From: Bacillus sp. 103mf
Lineage (GTDB): Bacteria; Bacillota; Bacilli; Bacillales; Bacillaceae_G
Direction of reading: 5' to 3'
Assembly (NCBI RefSeq): GCF_900116295.1
Contig: NZ_FPAF01000005.1
Span: forward strand, 186,001-250,000
DNA: 64,000 bases
Shown here: positions 17,837 through 26,672 of the stretch, in pieces
Layout of the letters: every line of letters begins with the position of its first letter
How positions within the stretch are numbered: the stretch's first letter is position 1
Notes under the pieces: generated by a model
Databases searched by the model: none
What the model saw: only the letters and a program-made list of their open reading frames with translations
Told to the model about the DNA's origin: nothing
Program-made: the position numbers and the translations under genes

Positions 17837-18715
17837 ATGGAGAAATTCATAAAACTTATGGATCAATCAGAATTAAAAGTTGGCTTAGTTGGTAATCCAA
17901 ATTTTAAAACAATCATGCTGCCAGTAGCTAAAGAATCCGTTTTTGGCGAAGAAGCTGAAAATTTAAAGGTGTGGGGAGTAGACCCTGAATTTGGAAAACA
18001 CTTTGTCGAGGGATTGCAAGATAAGTTTCAGGTTTTATATTTTGATTATGAAGGACATCGTTTGAAACATCCGAATCCAAAGAATTTAACATCTGAAAAT
18101 ATAGTAAAAGATCTATTATTAATTGCTGACGAGATGAACGTTAAGGGATTTACTTATTATGGATATTCTTGGTTAGCTTTAGTTGGACTACAATTAGCAA
18201 TTAGGACAAATAGATTAGAAAGCTTAATAATGGGTGGTTTTCCGCCAATGGATGGGCCATACAAGGAAATGTTAATTGTAACTAACAGAACATACGAACA
18301 GGCATTGAATAATCAAACTTCTCCTGTCTTTAATGAGCAAGATAAGACTAAAAGTCCAGAAAAGATTGATTGGGATAACATAAAGGTGAAAATTAACACG
18401 AATCAAACTAAACAGTTTGTAACGTTATATGAGAATTTAAAGGAATTTGATGATCGAGAAATTCAACACAAACTAGCTATTCCAAGGCTAGCGTTTGCTG
18501 GTGAAAAAGACACTATTATTTATGGAGAAAACTTTGGAAGTGTAACAGTTGATATTGTTGGTACAATACAAAAAAATAAACAAGTGCTCGAACACTTAGG
18601 ATGGGATGTAGAAATACTGGAAGGAGACGGCATGAATCATACCAAAGCCATGCAACCTGTAACGGTTCTGTCATTAATACAACCTTGGTTGGTCAAAAAT
18701 TCTAATAGGGGATAG
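17837..18715 (+). CDS. Alpha/beta hydrolase
   Basis: 292 residues. The nucleophile elbow is GYSWLALVG (Ser in G-x-S), with an upstream strand QVLYFDYEGHR and a likely catalytic His in DGMNHTKAM near the C-terminus; an acidic residue in FAGEKDTII is the third triad candidate. Ribosome site AGGAG seven bases before ATG 17837; an earlier ATG at 17795 lacks one. Substrate unknown. The divergent MerR-type gene probably regulates it. Confidence 0.8.
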   Translation: MEKFIKLMDQSELKVGLVGNPNFKTIMLPVAKESVFGEEAENLKVWGVDPEFGKHFVEGLQDKFQVLYFDYEGHRLKHPNPKNLTSENIVKDLLLIADEMNVKGFTYYGYSWLALVGLQLAIRTNRLESLIMGGFPPMDGPYKEMLIVTNRTYEQALNNQTSPVFNEQDKTKSPEKIDWDNIKVKINTNQTKQFVTLYENLKEFDDREIQHKLAIPRLAFAGEKDTIIYGENFGSVTVDIVGTIQKNKQVLEHLGWDVEILEGDGMNHTKAMQPVTVLSLIQPWLVKNSNRG

Positions 18716-18722
18716 CGCGCAC

Positions 18723-18798
18723 ATGCCTATCAAGTTAAGAAATTCGTTGTTCTCCAAAACGACAAGGGAGTACTTCAAAATCTTAGCTTGATGGGCAT
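18723..18798. mobile_element. Very short IS231-derived element (76 bp)
   Basis: ATGCCTATCAAGTTAAGA at the left and its near-complement TCTTAGCTTGATGGGCAT at the right are the terminal inverted repeats of the IS231 type seen elsewhere in this window (e.g. CATGCCCATCAACTTAAG at 56032). Only about 40 bp separate them, so no coding capacity remains. Confidence 0.65.
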
Positions 18799-18822
18799 TA
18801 GCTGCACCTCTAAAAGAAAAAT

Positions 18823-19329
18823 TTAATCTTCATATGGATCTTTTTCTACAACCTTGGAGGCTAATAATAAATTAGAAAACTTATCAGCAACTAATTCTCG
18901 ATTTTCTATAATTTCGTCTGTTTCTTCCCCATAATCATGAACTAATCTATATACTGGCGGATCTTCTCCTTCATGAATACAAATAAAATAAGGATTTCCG
19001 GTATGCATAAGACAGGAGCCAATAGAAATATAACCTTTTTCAAATACAGCATACCCAGGTATAGCTTCAATAGTTTCCATTATCATTTCATCTTTATCTA
19101 AAAGTAACATTAAAGACATTCCATCATCATCTTCAGAAGGTAAAAATTCTTGCCAAATTATTTTACTGGCACAAAGAGGAGTTGTTCTCATTAGATCTGT
19201 TAACCATTCTGGTAACAAATTCATTAACTTAGACTGTAATTCTTCTATTTCTTCTACAGTAGCAATTTTACCCGATGTAAGACTATTTTCTATCATATAT
19301 TTAGCTGCATCAAAAACTTGTAGACTCAT
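18823..19329 (-). CDS. SMI1/KNR4 (SUKH)-like protein
   Basis: 168 residues, acidic. The order of motifs (an N-terminal helical region with LPEWLTDLM, central strands GYISIGSCLM and NPYFICIHEG, then PPVYRLVHDYGE and a final helix) fits the SUKH superfamily, whose bacterial members are mostly immunity proteins against polymorphic toxins. No toxin gene is adjacent; an IS231 derivative is on one side. Starts ATG after AAAGGGTGAAT. Confidence 0.6.
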   Translation of the reverse strand: MSLQVFDAAKYMIENSLTSGKIATVEEIEELQSKLMNLLPEWLTDLMRTTPLCASKIIWQEFLPSEDDDGMSLMLLLDKDEMIMETIEAIPGYAVFEKGYISIGSCLMHTGNPYFICIHEGEDPPVYRLVHDYGEETDEIIENRELVADKFSNLLLASKVVEKDPYED

Positions 19330-19469
19330 ATGTATTCACCCTTTGTTATAATATGATATTTTATATATTACATTATTTTTAGATAAAACCTTTAGTTTTA
19401 ATTATTATGAACATATATCTTATTCTGGTAAGTTTTACATAATCTATTATTACGGAATATTGCGTGAGA

Positions 19470-19515
19470 TGTTGGTTGTGTGCAACGAACCAGTAAGTAA
19501 CTAGTTCGTTATCAC
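19470..19515. mobile_element. Tiny IS231-like transposase fragment
   Basis: GTGCAACGAACCAGTAAGTA is identical to a stretch inside the transposase relic at 25335-25354, with similarity extending a little upstream (GAGATGTTGG versus GAGATAATGG). Nothing else of the element remains. Confidence 0.5.
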
Positions 19516-19736
19516 CTTAAAATTTGGTATGCTAGACTGTTTCTGATTCTAAGAGCGGTCTTAACATTTTACATAATAAAAAGGGGATGCGCCATAGGTC
19601 AGTTACACTGACTCATGGGATATCCCCTTATATAGCAAATTCATTATTTTTATCGCTAGATTATATATCATTTAATAAACTATTATTTAGCTTTTTCACC
19701 ACATTATCGGAACTACTAAAGAAAATCTAATAGCTT

Positions 19737-20291
19737 CTATTTTTGAAATAAGGAATAACTCGTTATTTTGTTTATAAGATTCATTTTCATAATTCGATAG
19801 TGGACAAGTAGTGCAGTACATACTCCAAGGATTATCCCTGCCAATACATCTAGAGGATAATGTACACCAACCCAAATTCTTGAAAAAGCAATACCCATTC
19901 CAAAAATAATCCACATAAATGTATTTCCTCTACTACATAGCCAAATTGTTACAGTAATTACGAAAGCAGCTGTAGCATGATCACTCGGGAAAGAAGAATT
20001 TGCAGTGTGATCAACTAATTGTTTAATATGATGCGAGACGAATGGTCGATCGCGATAGAAAAACAGTTCAATTACTCTATTTATAGTAAATGCTAAGGAG
20101 CATGCGAATAAAGCTTGAAATACTGTCACTCTATTTTCTTTATTTGTAATCCATAAAACGAGTAATGCAACAATTAAAATGTACTGGGCATACTCGGCGA
20201 AAAAAATCATCATTTTATCTAGAAAAGGGTATTTATAAACATACGAGTTGATCCACTGAAAGATTTCATAATCGATAGACTGTAAAACCAT
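19737..20291 (-). CDS. bcrC: Undecaprenyl-diphosphatase, PAP2 family (BcrC-like)
   Basis: About 184 residues, polytopic membrane protein. The three PAP2 phosphatase motifs are present: the R-P of YRDRPF, SFPSDHA, and SRIWVGVHYPLDV. The family dephosphorylates undecaprenyl pyrophosphate outside the membrane, recycling the cell-wall lipid carrier and giving bacitracin tolerance. Candidate starts are at 20306 and 20291; neither has an ideal ribosome site, and I prefer 20291 (MVLQSIDYEIF) from the usual N-terminus of the family. Confidence 0.85.
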   Translation of the reverse strand: MVLQSIDYEIFQWINSYVYKYPFLDKMMIFFAEYAQYILIVALLVLWITNKENRVTVFQALFACSLAFTINRVIELFFYRDRPFVSHHIKQLVDHTANSSFPSDHATAAFVITVTIWLCSRGNTFMWIIFGMGIAFSRIWVGVHYPLDVLAGIILGVCTALLVHYRIMKMNLINKITSYSLFQK

Positions 20292-20565
20292 TGAATAAAA
20301 ACACATCCTAACATTTGATAAAGCATTTCTCTATTTTTACATAATATCAATTACTGATTATTGTTTAAAGGACGGATTGTAAAAATAAATGACATAGGAG
20401 TTCTATTTTTTGTAGCAAATAAAAAGAAAAATACATTTGTTAGTGTGTACATGGCTTTATATAATCTTTATTTAAAAATTTCATGTACCGTAATGAGAAG
20501 GGATTTTTTTATATTTCTAGAATAAAAACTAAGTAATTATAAGCATTTTTAAGGGGGATTATAGA

Positions 20566-21177
20566 ATGAATCAAATGATACACTCTATTTCTTTAACAGG
20601 AGATTGGGAGCTAGATATTCAACATATGCTAGAACAATATAATAAACCTCACACATATGAGCACTCTGTTAGGGTAGCGAATGAAGCAAAAAGAATTGCC
20701 AAGAGATTTGGATTAGATGAAGCAGCAGCAGCGATTGCTGGCTATCTTCATGATATTAGTGCCATTATCCCAAATGATGAACGTATTCAAGTGGCAGAAA
20801 AAATGCAAATTGAAGTATTACAAGAAGAAAGAATATTTCCGATGATTATTCATCAGAAAATATCAAGAAGAATTGCAGAAGATATTTTCAAAGTGAACAA
20901 TGAGGGAATATTAGATGCAATTAGCTGTCATACAACATTAAGGAAAAATGCGACACCTATAGATATGGTGTTATTTGTTGCAGATAAGATTGAATGGGAT
21001 CAAAACGGGACACCCCCATATATTGTAGAAATAAAAGAAGCGTTAGAGCAATCATTAGAACACGCTTGTTTTGCATACATTTCATACTTATGGGAGCGAA
21101 GAGAGAATTTAAAAGTTATTCATCCATGGCTTCAGGATGCTTATTTTGATCTAAAAGTGAAACTAGAAGTTGAGTAA
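20566..21177 (+). CDS. HD-domain phosphohydrolase, YqeK-like
   Basis: 203 residues. The HD metal site is spread over HTYEHSVRVA, GYLHDIS and the later ISCHTTL and FVADKIEWD, the pattern of YqeK-type symmetric Ap4A hydrolases. It has AAGGGGGATT before ATG 20566. The next frame, a decayed aminoglycoside-kinase gene, begins 4 bp after its stop. Confidence 0.82.
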   Translation: MNQMIHSISLTGDWELDIQHMLEQYNKPHTYEHSVRVANEAKRIAKRFGLDEAAAAIAGYLHDISAIIPNDERIQVAEKMQIEVLQEERIFPMIIHQKISRRIAEDIFKVNNEGILDAISCHTTLRKNATPIDMVLFVADKIEWDQNGTPPYIVEIKEALEQSLEHACFAYISYLWERRENLKVIHPWLQDAYFDLKVKLEVE

Positions 21178-21180
21178 ACG

Positions 21181-21595
21181 ATGTTACACATACCTTCATC
21201 TTTCAAAACGACCATACAAGATGTTCACGGAGAACGAGGGCAGCAATGGATTGAAAATCTGCCAAGTACGATTCAAGAGCTTGAAGAAAAACTATCACTA
21301 CAAATCATTCAAACGTTCCAAAATCTTTCTTATAACTATGTAAGTATAGCTCAAAAGAAAAATGGATAAGAGTTGTGTTAAAACTCGGTGTACCACGTGA
21401 GGAATTGGACAACGAAATAGAAGCGCTTCGTTATTTTCAAGGAGAAGGGGTAGTGACACTACTTGATTTGACTATGGATTTTTATTATTAGAATATATAA
21501 AACCGGGTATGTCACTTGCGCATATGGAAAATGAAGAAAAAGCAACGACTATTATAGGACAAACGATGAAAAAACTTTGGAGAACTGAGGAGTGA
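21181..21595 (+). pseudogene. Decayed streptomycin 6-kinase-like gene (APH(6) family)
   Basis: The first 62 codons (HIPSSFKTTIQDVHGERG ... LPSTIQELEEKL) look like the N-terminus of APH(6)-type kinases. The frame ends at 21369, then continues in another phase as LKLGVPREELDNEIEALRYF, GEGVVTLLDL, and, after a stop, KPGMSLAHMENEEKAT and TMKKLW. The second half of the enzyme, including the catalytic loop, is missing. At least one frameshift and one stop plus a large deletion: non-functional. Confidence 0.75.
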
Positions 21596-21601
21596 CTTTC
21601 G

Positions 21602-22165
21602 ATGTGCAATGTTGAGATAAGAAGACCGCGAATGAAAGACATTGAAGAGCTAAATCAATTTTTTAGTACAACTATTAAAGATACGTTTGCTAGAGAAGGC
21701 TTATCGGAACTACTGGATGATATAGAAAATGAAATTGAAAGTAAGAAAGAATATTTGAAATGTGACTTTGATAGCAATGGGAAAAATCGATATTTTTTGA
21801 TAGCTACAGATACAAATTGCAACAAAGTTATCGGTACAATTGAATATGGCCCAGCTAGTGAACTAATTAACAGCTGCACAAATAAAGTATTAAAAGATTT
21901 ACCTGAGATAGGAACTGTGTTTGTACATCCAGGTTATCAAAGGCGTGGTATAGGAAAATTACTTTTAAATACGATGTTTCTTACCTTATTAAGCAGGGGA
22001 ATTCAAGAATTTTGTTTAGATAGCGGATATACAAATGCACAGAAGGTATGGAAGGGGAAATTTGGAGAACCTGATTATTTAATGAAGGATTATTGGGGTA
22101 ATGGGTATGATCATATGATTTGGAAGAGATGTATTGATGATATACCAATAATATTTAGTAAATGA
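21602..22165 (+). CDS. GNAT-family N-acetyltransferase
   Basis: 187 residues. The acetyl-CoA binding motif is VHPGYQRRGIGKLLL (Q/RxxGxG/A) preceded by the beta-strand EIGTVFV, and VEIRRPRMKDIEELNQFF is the typical N-terminal strand-helix. Acceptor unknown. It starts 7 bp after the decayed kinase gene; GAGGAGTGA serves as ribosome site. Confidence 0.82.
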   Translation: MCNVEIRRPRMKDIEELNQFFSTTIKDTFAREGLSELLDDIENEIESKKEYLKCDFDSNGKNRYFLIATDTNCNKVIGTIEYGPASELINSCTNKVLKDLPEIGTVFVHPGYQRRGIGKLLLNTMFLTLLSRGIQEFCLDSGYTNAQKVWKGKFGEPDYLMKDYWGNGYDHMIWKRCIDDIPIIFSK

Positions 22166-22378
22166 GTAGGGTGAGTTTTGATGTAATGCTACATCACCAT
22201 TAATCTGGATTTATATAATTTTAGATGGGAGTATTCATTTTTTCTAGATGTCTAATTTTTGAATGTACAAGGTAACAACAATTGATTGAGCATGTATAAG
22301 CGAGCAACTTAAGTGCGAAAAAATATTAACATTTTTAGAGGACACTAGAAAGGGTCTATTAACAGGGAAATTACTAGT

Positions 22379-22551
22379 GATTATAATTTTGAACAATTAA
22401 ATTGTGGGAATAAAGAGGGACAAGGGATTTTTGATAATAATTTTCAAGGCTTATCCATGGTTGATACATGGAAACCACTGCAAATGAGGGAGAACCAACT
22501 GATTTATTAAGCACAATACCTCCTATTTTCACAAAGAAAGCAGATAAATAA
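22379..22551 (+). pseudogene. Fragment resembling the N-terminus of an Imm11/DUF1629-type protein
   Basis: An open stretch encodes LNCGNKEGQGIFDNNFQG and SMVDTWKPLQMRE, and after a one-base phase change GEPTDLLSTIPPIFTKKADK. The 'W-x-P ... G-x-P-x-D ... PPIFTKKA' order recalls Imm11-type immunity proteins. There is no plausible start, and the rest is missing. Family assignment is tentative. Confidence 0.4.
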
Positions 22552-22575
22552 AAAGAGGGATTTCCCTCCTTTTAT
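22550..22575 (-). terminator. Terminator of the secreted protein gene
   Basis: On the minus strand AAAGGAGGGA pairs with TCCCTCTTTT, followed by TATTT; it overlaps the stop codon of the gene at 22572. Confidence 0.6.
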
Positions 22576-22991
22576 TCATTAGTAACACTAAATAATACAC
22601 CTGTAGTAGCTACTTGATTTTTTGAATTTATTGCTTCCACTGCGAAATGATGAAAAATATTTTGATCCTCTTTAAAGTTCCACTTAAATGAAAATTTACC
22701 ATTCTTACCCTCAGAAATCCCAATTAACTTTCTTTGATTATAAGTTGCTGTTCCTGTCGGAATTAAATAAAATTTAATCCTTTTGGCATTTTTAGCTGTA
22801 ATACTAACAGTTAGAGTTCCAGCTGTTTTAGGGAGGGATATCCAACCGTTTTTAATACCGTAGGGGAAAGTAGTAACCTTGTCTATTGTAACACTTTCAA
22901 GTTCACTGGCGAATGCTTTAGAGAAACAGGTGGGATTAGAAAATACAATTGTTATTAAGAGAAGAAATAATAAATGCTTTGAAAGTTTCAA
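22572..22991 (-). CDS. Secreted protein of unknown function, 139 residues
   Basis: A lysine-containing start followed by LLFLLLITIVFS and a cleavage-like SKAFAS gives a clear signal peptide; the mature part of about 110 residues is predicted beta-rich (GTLTVSITAKNAKRIKFYLIP), like an Ig-type sandwich. The start is TTG 22991, six bases after GGAGGG. No family recognised. Confidence 0.7.
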   Translation of the reverse strand: MKLSKHLLFLLLITIVFSNPTCFSKAFASELESVTIDKVTTFPYGIKNGWISLPKTAGTLTVSITAKNAKRIKFYLIPTGTATYNQRKLIGISEGKNGKFSFKWNFKEDQNIFHHFAVEAINSKNQVATTGVLFSVTNE

Positions 22992-23088
22992 TTAACACCC
23001 TCCAGTTCTTGATGTTTAATTATGATTTCATAATCTTCTTGAATACATATTCCACATATATTTTTTATTTTTCGTAAAATAAATTTTA

Positions 23089-23184
23089 TTTATCCCGCAT
23101 TAACGGACAGTAAGACCCCGATTGGTTCAACTAACCATCAGTGGGAGATGAAAAAACTCTCCACTGATGGAAGTTTCACTTTAT
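23089..23184 (+). repeat. bcr1-type repeat, short form (96 bp)
   Basis: Begins TTTATCCCGC and ends AAGTTTCACTTTAT. It contains CCCGATTGGTTCAACTAACC and a strong CATCAGTGG.AGA/TCT.CCACTGATG stem but lacks the internal block seen in the longer copies. Confidence 0.8.
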
Positions 23185-23283
23185 CCAAAGAGACCTATTT
23201 TTCTTGCAAATTCCCTTTTTTAAAGATATCGTTTTTGATTCTACATGATCTTAGCGTGGGGTTTTTTCGATTTGCTGGCGGTA

Positions 23284-23325
23284 TTCCATTGCTATCAAGT
23301 TAAAGTTTTAATATACCCCTTAAAT
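23284..23325. mobile_element. IS231-type end fragment
   Basis: CCATTGCTATCAAGTTAA resembles the IS231-type inverted repeat (compare 37418 and 25140). No partner end nearby. Confidence 0.45.
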
Positions 23326-23386
23326 GAACATTTTCTTTTTCTACAGGTAGTTACTTTGAAACAGAATCTTTAATATTTAAAGGACG

Positions 23387-23430
23387 AAAAAAGAAACATA
23401 GAAGCGAAAAAACCTCTATGTTTCTTTTTA
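23387..23430 (+). terminator. Terminator-like hairpin
   Basis: AAAGAAACATAG (23390-23401) pairs with CTATGTTTCTTT (23416-23427) and is followed by T's. It has no intact gene upstream; a degraded copy precedes the duplicate locus at about 57105-57125. Confidence 0.6.
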
Positions 23431-23595
23431 ATTAATATATTTACTGGAAAATATTTCTTTTCCGGCACAGATCCTCCTTATACCCTATTATAGAAGCTAT
23501 TTTGAACGTAAGTAATTTGTAAGGAATGGGTAAGAAAAAAGAAAGTTTCATTGTGTATGATAAAAATATAACGAGGCGTGAAAGGCGGAACAGAT

Positions 23596-23763
23596 ATGAC
23601 GTATATATGAAAAACAAACCAGTTAACAAGAGTATTTCAAGGAAAATAAGTAATTTCTGGGGTTAACTTACATGTGAAAAAAGAGGAATTTATCGCTTGT
23701 TAGGACAGAATGGCGTTTGTAAAACAACAATTATAAAGATGATTACAAACTTAATGATGACAT
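23596..23763 (+). pseudogene. ABC-transporter ATPase N-terminal remnant (bacitracin/lantibiotic-export type)
   Basis: From ATG 23596 the codons give MTYI-stop-KTNQLTRVFQGK-stop-VISGVNLHVKK, then after a phase change GIYRLLGQNGVCKTTIIKMI and TNLMM. This is the N-terminus of an ABC ATPase with a damaged Walker A (GQNGVCKTT in place of GxNGAGKTT). Two stops and a frameshift make it inactive. The rest was lost before the serine-hydrolase gene. Confidence 0.75.
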
Positions 23764-23852
23764 TTTGTCATTGGTGGAGACGATAGCTGTGTGGTTAGTA
23801 TGAAACAGCAAGCAACCACCTATACAATATGAATAGAAGAGAGGGATGCCTT

Positions 23853-25022
23853 ATGAAAACACGTAGTCAAATTACATTTGCAAGTCTGGCCTTTTTAATA
23901 GCTGGAAGTTCCCTGTTATACACAACGCCAACCTCAATTGTAAAAGCAGAGCCCACTCAAAATGTATCTAGTTCGTTACAAACAAGCACTCAACGAGATC
24001 GTAATTCCGTCAAGCAAGCAATGCGGGATACATTGCAACTTGGATTTCCGGGGATACTTGCTAAAACTTCCAAGGGTGGAAAAACGTGGAGTTATGCCGC
24101 TGGGATAGCGGATCTGAGAACCAAGAAACCAATGAAAACAGATTTTCGCTTTCGTATTGGCAGCGTGACGAAGACGTTCACCGCAACGGTTGTACTTCAA
24201 TTAGCTGGAGAGAACCGCTTGAATCTAGACGACTCCATCGAAAAATGGTTGCCTGGTGTCATTCAAGGAAATGGATATGATGATAAACAGATTACTATCC
24301 GACAGATATTGAACCATACAAGTGGTATCGCTGAATACTCAAGGTCAAAAGACTTTGATCTTATGGATACAAAAAAATCGTATACGGCTGAAGAATTAGT
24401 AAAGATGGGGATTTCTCTTCCCCCAGACTTTGTCCCAGGAAAGGGCTGGTCTTATTCAAATACAGGATACGTATTACTGGGTATCCTTATTGAAAAAGTA
24501 ACCGGAAACAGCTATGCGGAAGAGATTGAAAATCGGATTATTGAACCACTTGAATTGTCGGATACATTCCTACCTGGCAATTCAAGCGTTATTCCAGGCA
24601 CCAAGCATGCACGTGGATATTTCCAACCAGACGGAGCAAGTGAGCTAAAAGACGTTACTTATTATAACCCAAGTATGGGTAGATCGGCTGGAGAGATGAT
24701 TTCTACTGCTGACGACTTAAACAAATTCTTCTCTTACTTACTCAGTGGCAAATTACTGAAGGAACAGCAACTAAAACAAATGCTTACTACAGTTCCTACA
24801 GAAATAGCTGAATTAGGAGAATGTGGTCTTGGAATCTTTGAAACTAAGCTTCCAAACGGTGTCTCGATATGGGGACACGGAGGTAGCATTCCAGGGTTTC
24901 TTACTTTTGCTGGAGGTACACTTGGAGGCAAGCATACGTTGGCCGTCAATTTGAACAGCATGGGTAAAGCTAACAGTCCTGACCCTTTTAAAAATATTTT
25001 ACTTGCTGAATTTAGCAAGTAG
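23853..25022 (+). CDS. Secreted beta-lactamase-fold serine hydrolase (class C / D-Ala-D-Ala carboxypeptidase type)
   Basis: About 389 residues with a signal peptide (MKTRSQITFASLAFLIAGSS ... VKAE). The serine active site motif SxxK is in IGSVTKTF, the YxN motif in YSNTGY, and the third motif is the HGGSIPG variant of KTG. It may cleave D-Ala-D-Ala peptides or related cell-wall substrates. ATG 23853 follows GAGAGGG; an earlier in-frame ATG at 23829 lacks a site. Its 3' half is duplicated as a pseudogene at 57297. Confidence 0.88.
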   Translation: MKTRSQITFASLAFLIAGSSLLYTTPTSIVKAEPTQNVSSSLQTSTQRDRNSVKQAMRDTLQLGFPGILAKTSKGGKTWSYAAGIADLRTKKPMKTDFRFRIGSVTKTFTATVVLQLAGENRLNLDDSIEKWLPGVIQGNGYDDKQITIRQILNHTSGIAEYSRSKDFDLMDTKKSYTAEELVKMGISLPPDFVPGKGWSYSNTGYVLLGILIEKVTGNSYAEEIENRIIEPLELSDTFLPGNSSVIPGTKHARGYFQPDGASELKDVTYYNPSMGRSAGEMISTADDLNKFFSYLLSGKLLKEQQLKQMLTTVPTEIAELGECGLGIFETKLPNGVSIWGHGGSIPGFLTFAGGTLGGKHTLAVNLNSMGKANSPDPFKNILLAEFSK

Positions 25023-25136
25023 GCAAAAAGGAAAACCGGATAAATTTTGTCATATTTTTTATAGTTAAACATATACCTTTCTGGTTCAAAAACCCCCAAC
25101 TTACTCTGAAAAATAAATTTGGGAATTTTGGTGGCA

Positions 25137-25430
25137 ACCCAATGCTATTAAGCTAATAAAACAAAATCCTCCCTAAAATGAAAAAATGCGCTATTCTTTC
25201 TGTAGAATCATAGGAAAGGGTGGCGTGTTTGTATGTCTATTTCTGTATCTGATGAATTACAACTATTTGCTCAAGAAATTCAAAAGTTTTTATCCCAAAA
25301 TATCTTACGAGCTCTTTCTAGAGATAATGGTTTTGTGCAACGAACCAGTAAGTACTAAGCAAAAGATTTATTCGCTTTATGTGTATGGATGAGTCAAAAT
25401 GTCGCAACGACTTCTTTAACTCATTTAATA
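25137..25430 (+). pseudogene. IS231-like element relic with transposase N-terminus
   Basis: After an end-like CAATGCTATTAAGCTAAT, the codons from ATG 25233 read MSISVSDELQLFAQEIQKF ... DNGFVQRTSKY, one TAA, then AKDLFALCVWMSQNVATTSL. It is homologous to the fragment at 45226 and to IS231-type (IS4 family) transposases. Truncated after about 65 codons. Confidence 0.75.
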
Positions 25431-25577
25431 TTGGTCTTAAGATGGGAAAACATATTCAGAATCAACCGATCGTAAAAAATTTAGAAATGTTAACAAAACC
25501 AGAAATAGATTATAAAAATATGAAATCTATTTATTCAACTTTCGTGCCCTTATTCTAGATACCAATCAAAGGCATTT

Positions 25578-26294
25578 TTATAAAGAATTTTTTTTTACGG
25601 CTTCTTCTTCAAAGTTATTTTTAATCAACTCTATATCTGAATATTGGAACGGTATCTTTGCCCTTGTTGAAGGTAGGTCAGTTCCAAACATTAACGCATC
25701 AGGATTAATCGAATAAATTGCTTTCATTGCTTCAGCAGCATCAAAGTCAATCCTTCCAAATCCAGTAGCTTTTACTCGAATACCTTTCTCTACTAAAGTT
25801 AATAAATTAGGGAAACCTTCTTTTGATAAACCTAGATGATCAATTGATACTTTTGGTAGTTTTTCTAATATATTAGTTATCTCTGGTAAGGCATTTGAAT
25901 TGATATAAAGTTCTGTGTGCCAATTTACTAATTCATATACTCTTCTAGCAAAATTGTTTAAACATGATATATCCTCTGAACCACCTCGATTTACATTAAA
26001 ACGAAGTGCCCTAACACCTTTCTCATTTAATTTAATGATTTCATCATCTGATGTATCATAGGGTAGCTGTGTGACACCAACAAAGTTCTTTCCTAATGTT
26101 TGTAATGCATTTACTAAGTAAGTTTGATCAAACTTTTGAAAGGAACCAGAGACAATTGCCCCACCAGTTACATTTAAATTGCTGACAGTTTGTAAATAAT
26201 CTTCAGACGTAAATGGATCTGGCATATATCCTTGATTTTCGTACAATGGAAATTTTGGATCAATAATATGTAAATGTGTGTCAAATATTTTCAT
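25578..26294 (-). CDS. Amidohydrolase-family protein (COG3618-like), frameshifted C-terminus
   Basis: 238 residues of a TIM-barrel metal-dependent hydrolase: DTHLHIIDP at the N-terminus, GVRALRFNVNRGG, SIDHLGLSK, and the late aspartate in MFGTDLPS. Substrates of relatives are lactones or aromatic acids. After the poly-T run at 25588-25596 (poly-A in the coding strand) the annotated frame ends KKNSL; one base fewer would continue as KKILYKNAFDWYLE to a stop at 25550, the normal end of this family. A one-base insertion, real or a sequencing artefact, is likely; the barrel itself is complete. Confidence 0.8.
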   Translation of the reverse strand: MKIFDTHLHIIDPKFPLYENQGYMPDPFTSEDYLQTVSNLNVTGGAIVSGSFQKFDQTYLVNALQTLGKNFVGVTQLPYDTSDDEIIKLNEKGVRALRFNVNRGGSEDISCLNNFARRVYELVNWHTELYINSNALPEITNILEKLPKVSIDHLGLSKEGFPNLLTLVEKGIRVKATGFGRIDFDAAEAMKAIYSINPDALMFGTDLPSTRAKIPFQYSDIELIKNNFEEEAVKKNSL

Positions 26295-26672
26295 AGGTTT
26301 ACTCCATTCAAACTAATTTATAAATAAAGCATAGCCTGCTTTTTTCCAGAAATAAATTTGTTATTGATTATTAAAACCTATAAGTATATCTAATTGAATA
26401 ACGATAATATAACGGATGTGAAATAAAGTTCCATTTTACCATCAATATTTTTAAAAAATTTTATTATTCACGAACAATTTATACACAAAAGATATTAAGA
26501 AAGAGTTAGAATTTAATGGGAAGTGTTTATAATTATTAATAATTTTCTTGGTTAAAATTTTAAAAATGAGCCGTTCTGTTGGAATATGTAGATTTTAGTT
26601 TTTTAAACTCTTGACCTATAAAATAGAAAGTAGATAAGCGTATAAATATTTTAATGGATTAGGAGGATTTAA
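26295..26672. other. Gene-free AT-rich stretch
   Basis: 378 bp between divergent genes. No coding signal or repeat; it must hold the promoters for both neighbours. TTGACCTATAAAATAGAAAGTAG near 26611 is the only promoter-like text I can point to. Confidence 0.5.
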
